The position numbers and the translations under genes were made by a program. From assembly GCA_024236215.1 (NCBI GenBank), contig JACKKX010000003.1, positions 391,807-455,806 on the forward strand: a stretch of 64,000 nucleotides of DNA. The letters run 5' to 3'. Positions within the stretch are counted from its first letter, which is position 1, and each line of letters begins with the position of its first letter. The stretch is from Novosphingobium sp. (GTDB lineage Bacteria; Pseudomonadota; Alphaproteobacteria; Sphingomonadales; Sphingomonadaceae). Positions 8,989-18,776 of this stretch are shown here, in pieces. The notes beneath the pieces are model-generated. The model was not told the origin of the DNA and ran no database searches. It saw only the letters and a program-made list of their open reading frames with translations.

Positions 8989-9647
8989 TGACCACGCACG
9001 ATCACATCGCCAAGGGCTGGAGCCGCGACCAGATGGCCGCCCGCGCCGCGCAGGAACTCGAAGACGGGTTCTACGTCAACCTGGGCATCGGCATCCCCAC
9101 TCTGGTTGCCAATCACGTGCCTGCGGGGATGACGGTTACCCTGCAGAGCGAGAACGGCATGCTGGGCATCGGCCCCTTCCCGACCGAGGACGAGGTTGAC
9201 GCCGATCTGATCAATGCCGGCAAGCAGACCATCAGCGAGCTGCCGCATTCGGCCTATTTCGACAGCGCGGCGAGCTTCGCGATGATCCGCGGTGGCAAGA
9301 TCGATCTGACCGTGCTGGGCGGCATGGAAGTGTCCGAAGGTGGCGACATCGCCAACTGGATGGTGCCCGGCAAGATGATCAAGGGCATGGGCGGGGCGAT
9401 GGACCTGGTTGCGGGCGTCAAGAAGATCATCGTGGTGATGGAACACTGCGCCAAGGATGGCAGCCCCAAGTTCATCCCCGCCTGCACCCTGCCGCTGACG
9501 GGGCGCAACGTGGTCGATATGGTGATCACCGATCTCGCGGTGTTCCAGCGGCCGGATCATGCCTCGCCCTTCCGACTGATCGAGACAGCGCCGGGGGTCA
9601 CACCTGAGGAAGTGGCGGCGCGGACCACCGCGCACTACATCGCTTAA
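8988..9647 (+). CDS. scoB: 3-oxoacid CoA-transferase subunit B
   Basis: 219 residues, the beta subunit that carries the catalytic glutamate in the [10 protein letters not shown] motif (about residue 50), where the enzyme-CoA thioester forms. Further family segments are [13 protein letters not shown] near the N-terminus and [24 protein letters not shown] in the second half. Its start codon shares a G with the stop of subunit A, as expected for a 1:1 heteromer. It links this operon to acetoacetate and PHB-type carbon recovery, the route also served by phaB at 42.2 kb. Confidence 0.95.
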   Translation: MTTHDHIAKGWSRDQMAARAAQELEDGFYVNLGIGIPTLVANHVPAGMTVTLQSENGMLGIGPFPTEDEVDADLINAGKQTISELPHSAYFDSAASFAMIRGGKIDLTVLGGMEVSEGGDIANWMVPGKMIKGMGGAMDLVAGVKKIIVVMEHCAKDGSPKFIPACTLPLTGRNVVDMVITDLAVFQRPDHASPFRLIETAPGVTPEEVAARTTAHYIA

Positions 9648-9717
9648 CTGCCCGATTAAACAGACTTGCCGCCGGGCGCGCAGCGGGCAATGATCGCTCC
9701 CTTGCAGGGAGAGAATC

Positions 9718-10854
9718 ATGGACAATGCCGTTTGCCGTCTGACCGGCTGCGAATTTCCTCTGTTCGCCTTCAGCCACTGCCGCGATGTGGTTGTGGCGGT
9801 GAGCAAGGCGGGCGGGTTCGGGGTGCTGGGGGCAACCCGCTTCACCCCCGATCAGCTTGAGGAAGAGCTGGCCTGGATCGATGCGCACATCGATGGCGCG
9901 CCCTATGGCGTCGATGTGCTGGTTCCCGAAACGATCGATCCCCGGGTCGCCGAGTTTTCCAGCAACGAACAGCGCGCAGACGCCATTTCGAGCGAACACC
10001 GTGCTTTCACCTCGGGTCTGCTGAGGCAGTACGGCGTGGCGGTCTCGCCCGATGAGGTGGTGCACTACGAAGGCCGCGCCGGGATCACCCCCGAAAACGG
10101 CTATGCCCAGATGGAAGTCGCCTTTCGCCACCCGATCCGGCTGATCGCCAATGCCCTGGGGATCGCCCCGGCGGCGATGATCGCCGAGGGCAAGAAGCGC
10201 GGGGTGCCGGTCGCGGCGCTGGTCGGGGCCAAGGAGCACGCGCTGCGCCAGGCCGCCGCCGGGGTCGATATCATCGTCGCCCAGGGCGGCGAGGCTGGCG
10301 GGCACTGCGGCGAGGTTTCCACCCTGGTGCTGATCCCCGAGGTGGTGCGCGCGTTGAAAGCCGCAGGGCAGGACATCCCGGTGCTGGCAGCAGGCGGGAT
10401 CATGACCGGGGCGCAGATGGCGGCGATGATGGCGGCGGGAGCCGAGGGGGCCTGGACCGGATCGGTCTGGCTCGCCACCACCGAGGCCGAAACCAGCGAG
10501 GCCTTCCGCGAAAAGATGATCGCCGCGCGCAGCCGCGACACCGTGCGCAGCCGCAGCCGTACCGGCAAGCCCGCACGCCAGCTCAAGACCGCCTGGCACG
10601 AGGCCTGGGACAGTGAAAACAGCCCCGGCACCCTGCCGATGCCGCTGATGGGAATGGTCTCCGAACCCTCTTTCCGCCGGATCGAGAACGCGGTGCTGGG
10701 CGGCAACGAGGCGGCGCGCGATCTGGTCAGCTATTTCGTCGGCCAGGGTGTGGGGCTGGTCGATCAGGTGCGCTCGGCCCGTTCGGTGGTGATGGACTTC
10801 CGCGAGGAATTCGTCGAAGCCGTGGGCGGCCTTGTGGGCCTGCTGGGAGAGTGA
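9718..10854 (+). CDS. Nitronate monooxygenase-like FMN protein
   Basis: 378 residues with the TIM-barrel fold of the 2-nitropropane dioxygenase/nitronate monooxygenase family. FMN-binding features are visible: an N-terminal KAGGFGVLGATRF segment, a central VDIIVAQGGEAGGHCGEVST loop with the conserved histidine, and VLAAGGIMTGAQMAAMMAAGAEG near the C-terminal phosphate-binding loop. The family oxidises alkyl nitronates, but several members are enoyl reductases or have unknown flavin roles, so the substrate is not assigned. An AGGGAGAGAA ribosome site precedes the ATG. It follows scoB by 70 bases and is followed directly by a GST gene. Confidence 0.82.
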   Translation: MDNAVCRLTGCEFPLFAFSHCRDVVVAVSKAGGFGVLGATRFTPDQLEEELAWIDAHIDGAPYGVDVLVPETIDPRVAEFSSNEQRADAISSEHRAFTSGLLRQYGVAVSPDEVVHYEGRAGITPENGYAQMEVAFRHPIRLIANALGIAPAAMIAEGKKRGVPVAALVGAKEHALRQAAAGVDIIVAQGGEAGGHCGEVSTLVLIPEVVRALKAAGQDIPVLAAGGIMTGAQMAAMMAAGAEGAWTGSVWLATTEAETSEAFREKMIAARSRDTVRSRSRTGKPARQLKTAWHEAWDSENSPGTLPMPLMGMVSEPSFRRIENAVLGGNEAARDLVSYFVGQGVGLVDQVRSARSVVMDFREEFVEAVGGLVGLLGE

Positions 10855-10855
10855 A

Positions 10856-11536
10856 TTGGCCTACATCTTGATCACCGCAAACCGGAACTATTCCAGTTGG
10901 AGCCTGCGCCCCTGGCTGCTGATGAAGGCGCTCGCCATTCCTTTTGAGGATCGGCTGGAACCTTTCACCAAGCCTGACAATTACGAGGATTTCCGCGGTT
11001 TCTCACCCACCGGGCAGGTGCCGGTCCTGATCGACGGGGAGCGGACAATCCCGGATTCGCTGGGGATTGCGCTCTACCTCGCCGAGCGGCATGCCGGAAT
11101 CTGGCCGGCTGATGAAGAAGCGCGCATCTTTGCCCAGGGCGCGGTTGCCGAAATGCATGGCGGTTTTGGGCATCTCAGGAACGATTGCACCATGAACGTC
11201 GGGGTGCGGGTCTCCCCCAAGCCGATGAGCGAGGGGCTGAGGCGCAACGTGAATCGCGTGCGCGAGATTTTCGAGGCCGGTCTGGAGCGGTTCGGCGGCC
11301 CGTGGCTGGCGGGGCGCGAGTTCACCGCTGTCGATGCCTTCTTTGCCCCGGTTGCCTTCCGGATCCGCACCTATGGGCTCGATGTCGGCAAGGGGCAGGC
11401 CTGGGTCGACCACGTCCAGGCCCACCCGGCGATGCGGGATTGGGAAGCCCAGGCCCTGGCCGAGACCTGGCGCGAGGAAGCCCACGAGGCTGAGCTGGCG
11501 GCAGCGGGAACCGTTACCGCCGATTATCGCGGCTGA
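10856..11536 (+). CDS. Glutathione S-transferase family protein
   Basis: 226 residues. The N-terminal thioredoxin-like domain has ILITANRNYSSWSLRPWLLMKAL, where the Ser-Ser-Trp-Ser segment holds the catalytic serine of zeta/theta-type bacterial GSTs, and GQVPVLIDGERTIPDSLGIALYL forms the glutathione-binding PVL/DS region. An all-helical C-terminal domain follows. The start is read as TTG at 10856, one base after the preceding stop, with GGGAGAG upstream. The in-frame ATG 24 bases earlier lies inside the preceding gene. It is probably co-transcribed with the flavoprotein and converges on metK. Confidence 0.85.
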   Translation: MAYILITANRNYSSWSLRPWLLMKALAIPFEDRLEPFTKPDNYEDFRGFSPTGQVPVLIDGERTIPDSLGIALYLAERHAGIWPADEEARIFAQGAVAEMHGGFGHLRNDCTMNVGVRVSPKPMSEGLRRNVNRVREIFEAGLERFGGPWLAGREFTAVDAFFAPVAFRIRTYGLDVGKGQAWVDHVQAHPAMRDWEAQALAETWREEAHEAELAAAGTVTADYRG

Positions 11537-11540
11537 ACGC

Positions 11541-12758
11541 TCAGCCTAGCGCGGCCTTCAGATCCTCGACCAGATCGAGCCGTTCCCACGGGAACAGATC
11601 GCCCTCGGCCTTGCGGCCGAAGTGGCCATAGGCCGCGGTCTTGCGGTAGATCGGCTTGTTGAGGCCCAGGTGGGTGCGGATGCTGCGCGGGGTCAGCCCG
11701 CCCAGCTTGGACAGGCCAAGAATGGCCTGCTCGATCGCGGCTTCGGGAACCGAGCCGGTGTCATGGGTATCGACATAGAGCGAGAGCGGCTGCGACACCC
11801 CGATCGCATAAGCGATCTGGATCGTGCAGCGGGTGGCGAGGCCGGCCGCGACCACGTTCTTGGCGAGATAGCGGGTGATATAGGCGGCGCTGCGATCGAC
11901 CTTGGTCGGATCCTTGCCGCTGAACGCCCCGCCGCCATGGGGCGCCGCGCCGCCATAGGTGTCGACGATGATCTTGCGCCCGGTCAGGCCCGCGTCGCCA
12001 TCCGGCCCGCCGATCTCGAAGCTGCCGGTGGGGTTGATGTAATAGACCGTGTCGCGCAGCAGCACCGGCGGGATCACATCGGCCACCACGCGCTTCACAT
12101 AGGCATGGAGCTCGGCCTCCTTGTCGCCCTCGTCATATCCGGGCGCATGCTGGGTGGAGACGACTACCGCCGTCGCCGCCACCGGCAGGCTGCCTTCATA
12201 GCGCAGCGTCACCTGGCTCTTGGCGTCGGGTTCGAGGAAAGGGGCCGCGCCCGAATGGCGGTCGGCAGCCATCCGCTCAAGGATCTTGTGGCTGTAATAG
12301 AGCGTGGCCGGCATCAGATCGGGGGTTTCATCGGTGGCGTAACCGAACATGATCCCCTGATCGCCCGCGCCCTCATCCTTGTTGCTCGTGGCATCGACCC
12401 CCTGCGCGATGTGGGCCGACTGGCCGTGGAGGCGGTTGATGAATTCGAGGCGTTCCCAGTGGAACCCGTCCTGCTCGTATCCGATCTCGCGCACGGTGCG
12501 GCGCACGGTTGCCTCGATCTCTTCCTCGGCGCCGGGCGCCCAGGCGCCGTTTTCATAGACACCCTTGCAGCGGATTTCCCCGGCCAGCACCACCAGCTGG
12601 GTGGTAGTCAGCGTTTCGCAGGCGATGCGCGCTTCGGGATCCTTGGCCAGGAACAGATCGACGATCGCATCGGAAATCTGGTCCGAAACCTTGTCGGGGT
12701 GGCCTTCGGAAACGCTTTCGGAGGTAAACAGGTAATCGGTGCGCATCGCGGTATCCAT
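11541..12758 (-). CDS. metK: S-adenosylmethionine synthetase
   Basis: 405 residues. Makes S-adenosylmethionine from methionine and ATP. Signature motifs are present: [13 protein letters not shown] at the N-terminus, the hexapeptide region [15 protein letters not shown], and the second signature [19 protein letters not shown]. The start at 12758 gives Met-Asp-Thr-Ala-Met; the second Met (12746) matches the more usual family N-terminus, so either may be used. It lies 28 bases downstream of lnt on the same strand, too close for a long leader, and no SAM riboswitch is present. It ends 4 bases from the convergent GST gene. Confidence 0.96.
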   Translation of the reverse strand: MDTAMRTDYLFTSESVSEGHPDKVSDQISDAIVDLFLAKDPEARIACETLTTTQLVVLAGEIRCKGVYENGAWAPGAEEEIEATVRRTVREIGYEQDGFHWERLEFINRLHGQSAHIAQGVDATSNKDEGAGDQGIMFGYATDETPDLMPATLYYSHKILERMAADRHSGAAPFLEPDAKSQVTLRYEGSLPVAATAVVVSTQHAPGYDEGDKEAELHAYVKRVVADVIPPVLLRDTVYYINPTGSFEIGGPDGDAGLTGRKIIVDTYGGAAPHGGGAFSGKDPTKVDRSAAYITRYLAKNVVAAGLATRCTIQIAYAIGVSQPLSLYVDTHDTGSVPEAAIEQAILGLSKLGGLTPRSIRTHLGLNKPIYRKTAAYGHFGRKAEGDLFPWERLDLVEDLKAALG

Positions 12759-12786
12759 ATAACGAAAGCTTTATGTGCCGCGCGGT

Positions 12787-14358
12787 TTACCCCCGCGCAC
12801 GGCGGCTGGCAACCACCGAGAGCAGCAGCGCCAGCGCCCCCCAGCCCAGCGAGAGCAGGTTGCCGAAACGGGCAAAAAGCGTAGGTTCAAGCGGCGGCGG
12901 AATACGCCCCGCCAGAACCCCGGCAACGTGCGAGGGCAGAGATTGCAGCACCCGCCCGCGCGCGTCGATCACCGCGCTGATCCCGGTGGTGGTGGCGCGC
13001 AGCACCGGCAGGCCCTCCTCGATCGCGCGCATGCGGGCGTGAGACAGGAACTGCGGCGGTCCCCAGCTTCCATACCAGCCATCGTTGGAGGGGTTGAACA
13101 GATAGTCAGGCCGGTGCCCGGCCTGGGTGACCTCCCCGGGGAAGATCACCTCATAGCAGACCAGCATCCCGGCCTTGCCCCACTTGCCGAGATTGAGCGT
13201 GCGCGGCCCCGGTCCGGGCCAGAACTCGATATCGCCCGGCACGAACCGCGCGATCCCCAGCGGTTCGAGCAGTCCGCGCATCGGCACATATTCGCCATAG
13301 GGCACCAGATGCGCCTTGTCGTACGAGCCGCGGATCGCGCCGCGGCCGTCGATCGCGGTAATCGCGTTGCGCGCGCCCACCGCCTTGCCGCTCTGGATTT
13401 CCAGATCGACCGTGCCGGTCAGCAGCAGCGATTCGCTTCCGATCACCCGCCCGATCCGCTCACGCGCAAGCTTCGGATCGGCGGCATAGGTATCGAAATA
13501 GTAGCCCTCGGGATAACCGTCGGCGAGGTACCACGGCACACCGCTTTCGGGCCACATCACAAGCTGTCCTTGCCCGGGCACGAGCTGGTGTGACAGCTGG
13601 GCCGCGCGCTGGAAGTTGGCCTCGTACATCTCGGGATCGTTGAGCACATCCTGCGCGATATTGGGCTGGACCAGCAGGAACGGCGCCCCCGGCCCCCCTG
13701 CTTTGACCGGGGCTGATGGCGCGGGCCAGTACTGCAGCACGACCGGCACCGCGAGCAGTGCCAGCAATCGCCGGTCCTGGCGGAAGCGGCCCAGCGCGAT
13801 CCACCACAGACCCGACAGGATCACCGTCAGGCCGGAAAGGGCATAGGTGCCCAGCCACGGCGCCAGCCGCGCCGCACCGGGCTGCCCGTATGAAACGAGC
13901 AACGCCTGACCCAACGGGTTCCAGGGAAAGCCGGTGAAAACCCAGCCGCGCAGCCACTCGCCAAAGGTCCAGGCGCCCGCGAAGGCCAGGATCAGCGCTG
14001 CGGGCGCGCGGCGCAGATGCCAGGCCGCCATGGCCGCCAGTGCCGGCCAGACCGCGAGATAGAGCGAGAGGCCCAGTACCGCGATCCACCCGAGCCAGGC
14101 GGGCAGGGCGCTTTGATAGGAAAAGGCGGTGGCGATCCAGTTGAGCCCGAGCGCGAAGTGCCCCAGCCCGAAGCTCCAACCCAGCATCAGGGCCTGCTTG
14201 CGCGAGCCTGCCCGCGCCAGCAGCGCCAGCAGCCCGGCCACGCCCAGCAAGGCCAGCGGCCACTGCGACAGCGGCTCAAAGCCCAGCGCGGCGATCGCGC
14301 CGAGCAGCAGGGCCAGCAGACGCGGGCGCGCCGCAGCCATTTGCAGCGCGCGCTTCAC
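12787..14358 (-). CDS. lnt: Apolipoprotein N-acyltransferase
   Basis: 523 residues. Inner-membrane enzyme that adds the third acyl chain to lipoproteins. The first half holds several hydrophobic helices. The second half is a nitrilase-like periplasmic domain with the Glu-Lys-Cys triad visible: WPESGVPWYL (Glu), DKAHLVPYGEYVPMRG (Lys) and GMLVCYEVIFPG (Cys). A C-terminal hydrophobic helix follows. It starts 8 bases after the DUF4167 gene and runs on to metK, so DUF4167-lnt-metK are probably one transcript. Substrate lipoproteins in this window include LptE and the DUF3576 protein. Confidence 0.95.
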   Translation of the reverse strand: MKRALQMAAARPRLLALLLGAIAALGFEPLSQWPLALLGVAGLLALLARAGSRKQALMLGWSFGLGHFALGLNWIATAFSYQSALPAWLGWIAVLGLSLYLAVWPALAAMAAWHLRRAPAALILAFAGAWTFGEWLRGWVFTGFPWNPLGQALLVSYGQPGAARLAPWLGTYALSGLTVILSGLWWIALGRFRQDRRLLALLAVPVVLQYWPAPSAPVKAGGPGAPFLLVQPNIAQDVLNDPEMYEANFQRAAQLSHQLVPGQGQLVMWPESGVPWYLADGYPEGYYFDTYAADPKLARERIGRVIGSESLLLTGTVDLEIQSGKAVGARNAITAIDGRGAIRGSYDKAHLVPYGEYVPMRGLLEPLGIARFVPGDIEFWPGPGPRTLNLGKWGKAGMLVCYEVIFPGEVTQAGHRPDYLFNPSNDGWYGSWGPPQFLSHARMRAIEEGLPVLRATTTGISAVIDARGRVLQSLPSHVAGVLAGRIPPPLEPTLFARFGNLLSLGWGALALLLSVVASRRARG

Positions 14359-14366
14359 GCCGGGCT

Positions 14367-15101
14367 TCAGCTCACCGATTCGAGCGCTTCGCCGGCATCG
14401 TCGGCCGACGGCTTGCGGCGCGGACGGCCCCGGCGTGGCTTGGCTCCGTCACCCTCGGCATCGTCGCGCGCGGCGGAAATCGAGGGCGGAAGCGAAGAGG
14501 GATCGAGCCCGGCAGGAGCATCGTCCTGGCCGTCGCGATTTTCACGGCGGGGGCGCGCCTCGCGGCGGGGTTTCAGCCCCGAGCGGGAGCGATTTTCGCG
14601 CACGAAGGGGTTTTCCGCCGGTTCGAACGGGTTGGCCGAGGCGCTGTCTTCGCCGGAACCGCCGTCGTCCTGTTCGGCTTCGTTTTCGCGCGCGGTTTCA
14701 TCCTCGCGCTCTTCGCGGCGCGGGCGATCCTCGCGGCTCTGGCGGGTGAAGCTGGGCTGATCGAAGCTGGGGAAATCGCTCTCGACCGAGAATTCGCCGG
14801 CATCCTCGCCTTGATCGTCACCGCTTTCCCAGCGGTCGTCACGGCGCATGCGCTGCTCTTCCTGGCGCTGGCGGCCATCGGCGATGACGCGGAAATAGTG
14901 GTCGGCAAACTGGAGGTAATATTCCGCCTGGACCCGGTCACCGTTGAGGTGCGCGTCGTGCGCCAGCTTGCGATACTTTTCCAGCAGCTGCGGCGCATTG
15001 CCGCGCGCCCGGCTGTCGATCCGGTTGAGCTGCTGTCCGCCGCCGTTGCCCTGGCGATTGCCCCGGCCGCGCCGGCGGTTATTCCCACGATTGTTGTTCA
15101 A
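14367..15101 (-). CDS. DUF4167 domain protein (RNA-binding-like basic N-terminus)
   Basis: 244 residues. The N-terminus is rich in Arg, Gly and Asn (NNNRGNNRRRGRGNRQG), followed by the DUF4167 core (about 30-75) with RGNAPQLLEKYRKLAHDA and GDRVQAEYYLQFADHYFRV. The rest is a long acidic/arginine-rich low-complexity tail. Start chosen as TTG at 15099-15101, because the core family sequence begins there and GGGAA lies upstream; the longer frame upstream is unlike the family. Function unknown; the charged tail suggests nucleic-acid or ribosome association (inference). It sits between prmC and lnt, as is usual in alphaproteobacteria. Confidence 0.85.
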   Translation of the reverse strand: MNNNRGNNRRRGRGNRQGNGGGQQLNRIDSRARGNAPQLLEKYRKLAHDAHLNGDRVQAEYYLQFADHYFRVIADGRQRQEEQRMRRDDRWESGDDQGEDAGEFSVESDFPSFDQPSFTRQSREDRPRREEREDETARENEAEQDDGGSGEDSASANPFEPAENPFVRENRSRSGLKPRREARPRRENRDGQDDAPAGLDPSSLPPSISAARDDAEGDGAKPRRGRPRRKPSADDAGEALESVS

Positions 15102-15299
15102 GGGGTACGTTTCCCTAAATGGCCAGTCCCACCGGCATTCCGGCTGCCTGACCGCATGACCCTGTGCCACGCCCGCACCGGCGGCGCTGTGGCCCCGACA
15201 TCTGCTAGACTGGGTGGCCGAAGCGCCACCGAACCGCAAATGTTGGATTGAACCGGCGGATCGCACCTGATGGCGGACCGGCGCTGGTCTGGGGCCGAT

Positions 15300-16151
15300 C
15301 TACGCGCTGGCACCCGCCTTGCCAAGCAAAAACTTGAGTTCGAGCACACGGTCGCGCCCGGCCAGATCAGGATGGACGCGCACGGAAAAGCCCGCGTGGT
15401 TGGCAATCGCGCTAACGGCATCGGCCTGGCTGGCGCCGATCTCGACCAGCGCGGTGCCTTCTGGCGAAAGCAGCGCGGGAAGCTGGGGGATCAACGCGTG
15501 ATAGGCATCCAGCCCCTCCGGCCCGGCAAACAGCGCGCCCGCCGGCTCATGCGCGCGCACCGAGGGATCGAGCGCCGCGTGATCCTCGACGTAGGGCGGA
15601 TTGGCGAGGATCAGGTCGAACCGGCCCAACTCGGCTGACCAGCCCGGCGCATCCCAGTCCGCCGGCCTGAAATCGGCCCGGGCGGCAAGGCCCAGCTGTT
15701 CGGCATTGGCGCGGGCCATCGTCAGCGCGGCTTCGCTGCGGTCGATCCCGACCCCTGCCGCGCCCGGCAGATGGGCCAGCACCGCCAGCAGCAGCGCACC
15801 CGATCCGGTGCCGCAATCGAGCACCCTGCGGGCATCGGGCCGGGCGGCCAGCGCGTGTTCGACCAACACCTCGCTGTCGCCGCGCGGGATCAGCACCGCC
15901 GGGCTGACCGCGAAGGGCAAGCCATAGAAATCCTGGGTTCCGGTGATGTAGGCAACCGGCTCATGCGCCTCCCGGCGCTCGACCAGGGCGGCATAGCCTG
16001 GCGGGCAGGGATCGGCCATGCGGCGCAGCAGCAGGTCCGAGCGCGAGGCGCCCAGCAGGTGGGCCATCAGCACCTCGGCATCGAGCCGGGCGGTGTCGGA
16101 CATGGCGGCAAGGCGCAGGGCCGCGGCGCGGATCGCCTCGGCAACCCTCAC
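15300..16151 (-). CDS. prmC: Release factor glutamine methyltransferase
   Basis: 283 residues. Methylates the GGQ glutamine of peptide chain release factors, here encoded just upstream. An N-terminal helical domain (about 1-80) is followed by a Rossmann methyltransferase with the SAM motif [16 protein letters not shown] and the substrate-binding [11 protein letters not shown] motif that defines N5-glutamine methyltransferases. Its start overlaps the prfA stop by four bases (ATGA), so enzyme and substrate are translationally coupled. About 200 bases without a recognisable element separate its end from the DUF4167 start. Confidence 0.95.
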   Translation of the reverse strand: MRVAEAIRAAALRLAAMSDTARLDAEVLMAHLLGASRSDLLLRRMADPCPPGYAALVERREAHEPVAYITGTQDFYGLPFAVSPAVLIPRGDSEVLVEHALAARPDARRVLDCGTGSGALLLAVLAHLPGAAGVGIDRSEAALTMARANAEQLGLAARADFRPADWDAPGWSAELGRFDLILANPPYVEDHAALDPSVRAHEPAGALFAGPEGLDAYHALIPQLPALLSPEGTALVEIGASQADAVSAIANHAGFSVRVHPDLAGRDRVLELKFLLGKAGASA

Positions 16152-17224
16152 TCGCCCAGCGCCGCCAGCCGCTTGGCCTGATCCTCGGCGGTCAGCGCAT
16201 CGATCAGCTCGCCCAGCCCCGGTCCTTCGAGGATTTCGGGCAGGCGGTGCAGGGTCAGGTTGATGCGGTGATCGGTGACGCGGCCTTGCGGGAAATTGTA
16301 GGTGCGAATGCGCTCGCTGCGGTCGCCCGAACCCACCATCGCCCGCCGCGCCTCGGCCTCGGCGCCCTGGGCGGCATCGCGCTGGGCCTCGAACAGGCGG
16401 GCGCGCAGCACGGCCATCGCCTTTTCCTTGTTCTTGTGCTGGCTGCGCCCGTCCTGGCAGGTCACCACGGTGCCGGTGGGAAGGTGGGTGATCCGCACTG
16501 CCGAATCGGTAGTGTTGACGTGCTGCCCGCCCGCGCCCGATGCCCGGTAGACGTCGATCTTGAGGTCCCTGTCCTCGATAGCCACGTCAACCTCGTCGGG
16601 TTCGGGCAGCACGGCGACGGTCGCCGCGCTGGTGTGGATTCGTCCGCCGCTTTCGGTCACGGGCACGCGCTGCACCCGGTGGACCCCGCTTTCGAACTTG
16701 AGCCTGGCGAAAACGCCGTTGCCGCTGATTTCGGCCACGGCTTCCTTGAAGCCCCCGATATCGCTGGCATTGGCGCTGACCATCTCGAAGCGCCAGCCCT
16801 GCTCGGCGGAGAAGCGTTCGTACATCCTGAGGAGATCGGCGGCGAACAGCGCGGCCTCGTCACCCCCGGTCCCGGCGCGCACTTCCAGCATGGCCGAGCG
16901 GCTGTCGGCCGCATCGCGCGGCAGCATGGCAATCGCCAGGGCGTGTTCGGCCCTGGGCAGGTCGGCCCTGATCCGCGCCAGTTCCTCCTCGGCCAGCTCG
17001 CGCATTTCGGGATCGGAGCCAGGTTCGTTTAGCGCGGCCAGGCTTGCCAGCTCGCCGCGCATCGACGCCACGGCCCCGGCGGCCTTGGCCACCGGCTCCA
17101 GCTCGGCATAGTCGCGGCTGGCGGCGATGAAGTCCTTGCCCTCCAAAGTTCCCGAAGCCAGCCGCGCCTCGATCTCGGCGAAGCGGGCAGCAATCTGGGC
17201 AAGGCGGGCGTCGCTTATTGACAT
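16148..17224 (-). CDS. prfA: Peptide chain release factor 1
   Basis: 358 residues, the normal length. Reads UAA and UAG and triggers peptide release. The GGQ motif ([16 protein letters not shown], residues 232-234) and the adjacent [15 protein letters not shown] segment are intact. Start at Met-Ser-Ile-Ser (17222-17224), because the 66 residues read upstream in frame are encoded by a palindromic repeat element, not by a protein. It lies between hisS and prmC on the same strand, a conserved alphaproteobacterial order, and is coupled to prmC by ATGA overlap. Confidence 0.96.
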   Translation of the reverse strand: MSISDARLAQIAARFAEIEARLASGTLEGKDFIAASRDYAELEPVAKAAGAVASMRGELASLAALNEPGSDPEMRELAEEELARIRADLPRAEHALAIAMLPRDAADSRSAMLEVRAGTGGDEAALFAADLLRMYERFSAEQGWRFEMVSANASDIGGFKEAVAEISGNGVFARLKFESGVHRVQRVPVTESGGRIHTSAATVAVLPEPDEVDVAIEDRDLKIDVYRASGAGGQHVNTTDSAVRITHLPTGTVVTCQDGRSQHKNKEKAMAVLRARLFEAQRDAAQGAEAEARRAMVGSGDRSERIRTYNFPQGRVTDHRINLTLHRLPEILEGPGLGELIDALTAEDQAKRLAALGE

Positions 17225-17230
17225 GAGAAT

Positions 17231-17345
17231 TGCCCCCCCTTCCCTGCGGGGAGGGGCAGGAGGTGGGGGAGCGCGGCCGCAAGGCCGCGTGTCGGCAACC
17301 GCGTGGAACCCCCACCCCAGCCCCTCCCCTGCGGGGAGGGGCTGG
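17231..17345. repeat. REP-like compound palindromic intergenic element
   Basis: Between hisS and prfA lies a G/C-only-looking element. The unit CCCTGCGGGGAGGGGC occurs twice (17242-17257 and 17327-17342), the outer arms GGTGGGGG and CCCCCACC can pair, and an inner GCGGCC-GCAA-GGCCGC hairpin occupies 17273-17288. Translated in frame with prfA it gives only Pro/Arg/Gly-rich sequence. This is the organisation of dispersed REP-type elements common in GC-rich Proteobacteria. Copy number in the genome cannot be judged here. Confidence 0.7.
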
Positions 17346-17363
17346 TAGCGCCAATGCAGATCG

Positions 17364-18689
17364 TCAGCATTGCGCGTAGAGGTTCCATTCAAGAGTGACA
17401 GCTTCGTTTCCGTGCATCTCAAACGGTATGACTAAGAACACGGACTTGAGAGCCCGGAGCATCTCAGTTCGCAGAGCGATCATTGCTTCGTCTTTCGGAG
17501 CGATCGGCTTGAGTTGAATATTGGCGATTGCATCTGTTGAAGTGAAATCGGAGTGGCGCGTCACAACGACGATTGCTTCCGACTTGCTTCGAGCCCTGTC
17601 GAAATCTTTCCGGTGCGGTGAACGCAAAGACTCCTCGCATCCAAATCCGTTTCGTCGAAGTGCCGAGCAAACAGCCCGAGCAACGGCTTCATCATCTGGA
17701 CCAGCTGCGACAACTGCCACACGCAAATCTCGGGAAACACCCCCCACCAACATCGCCAGCCGCTCGATCCCGGCAGCCCAGCCAACCGCCGGGGTGTGCG
17801 GCCCGCCCAGGCTTTCCATCAGCCCGTCATAGCGCCCGCCGCCCAGCACGGTGCCTTGCGCGCCGAGCCGGTCGGTGACGAATTCGAAGGCGGTGTGGCG
17901 GTAATAGTCGAGCCCGCGCACCAGCGCCGGGGCGCGGGTCCAGGCGACGCCTGCCGCATCGAGGCCCGAGGTGACCTTGCCGAAAAAATCCTGCGCCTCG
18001 CCGCTCAGGAAGTCGTCGATCTTGGGCGCATCGGCCACAAAGGCCCGGTCGCGCGGGTCCTTGCTGTCGAGGATGCGCAAAGGGTTGCGCTCCAGCCGGT
18101 CCTGCGAATCCTCGCTCAGCTCACCCTTCACGCCAAAGAAGTATTCGATCAGCGCCGCGCGCCAGGCATCGCGGCTGGCCGCGTCGCCCAGGGTGTTGAG
18201 CATCAGCGTCACCCCGTCGGCGATGCCCAATTCCTTAAGGAGCTGGTCGGCCAGGCACAGCAGTTCCACATCGGCTTGCGGTTCACCCGCGCCGAGGATC
18301 TCGGCATCGAGTTGATGGAACTGGCGGTAGCGGCCCTTTTGCGGGCGTTCGTAGCGGAACAGCGGACCGTGGGTGGCAACCTTGAGCGGGGCGTGCTGCT
18401 GCCAGCCGTTGGTGAGGAAAGCCCGGCAGATCCCGGCGGTGAATTCGGGGCGCAGGGTGAGCGATTCGCCGCCGCGATCCTCGAACGAATACATCTCCTT
18501 GGAGACGACGTCAGTCGTCTCGCCGATGCTCCGAGAGAACACCTCGGTCTTCTCGAAAACCGGCATTTCCACCCGGCGGAAGCGGTAGAGCTTGCGCACC
18601 CGCTCGAAGGTTTCGACGACATGCGCGAAAGCCTCGGCCTCGGCGCCGAAAATGTCCTGGGTTCCCCTGATCGCCTGCGGTGTGTTCAT
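17364..18689 (-). CDS. hisS: Histidyl-tRNA synthetase with compositionally foreign C-terminal domain
   Basis: 441 residues. The class II catalytic domain (about 1-316) is well conserved: motif 1 region [20 protein letters not shown], motif 2 [21 protein letters not shown], the histidine loops [15 protein letters not shown] and [13 protein letters not shown], and motif 3 [13 protein letters not shown]. After residue about 317 the anticodon-binding domain is divergent, and its DNA drops to about 53 % GC over 17401-17700, against about 70 % on the catalytic side. It still aligns loosely ([16 protein letters not shown] in place of the usual Ala-Asp-Lys strand). The reading frame is intact, so it is called functional; the C-terminal part may be a replacement. 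Confidence 0.93.
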   Translation of the reverse strand: MNTPQAIRGTQDIFGAEAEAFAHVVETFERVRKLYRFRRVEMPVFEKTEVFSRSIGETTDVVSKEMYSFEDRGGESLTLRPEFTAGICRAFLTNGWQQHAPLKVATHGPLFRYERPQKGRYRQFHQLDAEILGAGEPQADVELLCLADQLLKELGIADGVTLMLNTLGDAASRDAWRAALIEYFFGVKGELSEDSQDRLERNPLRILDSKDPRDRAFVADAPKIDDFLSGEAQDFFGKVTSGLDAAGVAWTRAPALVRGLDYYRHTAFEFVTDRLGAQGTVLGGGRYDGLMESLGGPHTPAVGWAAGIERLAMLVGGVSRDLRVAVVAAGPDDEAVARAVCSALRRNGFGCEESLRSPHRKDFDRARSKSEAIVVVTRHSDFTSTDAIANIQLKPIAPKDEAMIALRTEMLRALKSVFLVIPFEMHGNEAVTLEWNLYAQC

Positions 18690-18776
18690 GGGAAAGCGCC
18701 CCTAGACCTTTTGTCCTTCGTCGAAAAGCCGTTGCCGAAGGTTGCGATGCAATGGTCCGCGCGGCATGAACCGGTA

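Noticed and set aside
12759-12786. SAM riboswitch before metK
   Set aside because: Only 28 bases separate lnt and metK, too few for any known SAM riboswitch class.
17231-17345. Repeat units as a short CRISPR array
   Set aside because: Units are palindromic, only two, and not evenly spaced by unique spacers; no cas genes nearby.
17225-17422. 66-residue N-terminal extension of prfA
   Set aside because: It reads through the palindromic repeat and the end of hisS; release factor 1 starts at 17224.
17796-18776. Long in-frame extension upstream of the M61 peptidase gene
   Set aside because: It is the reverse of hisS and shows no signal peptide; the peptidase signal sequence starts at 18777.
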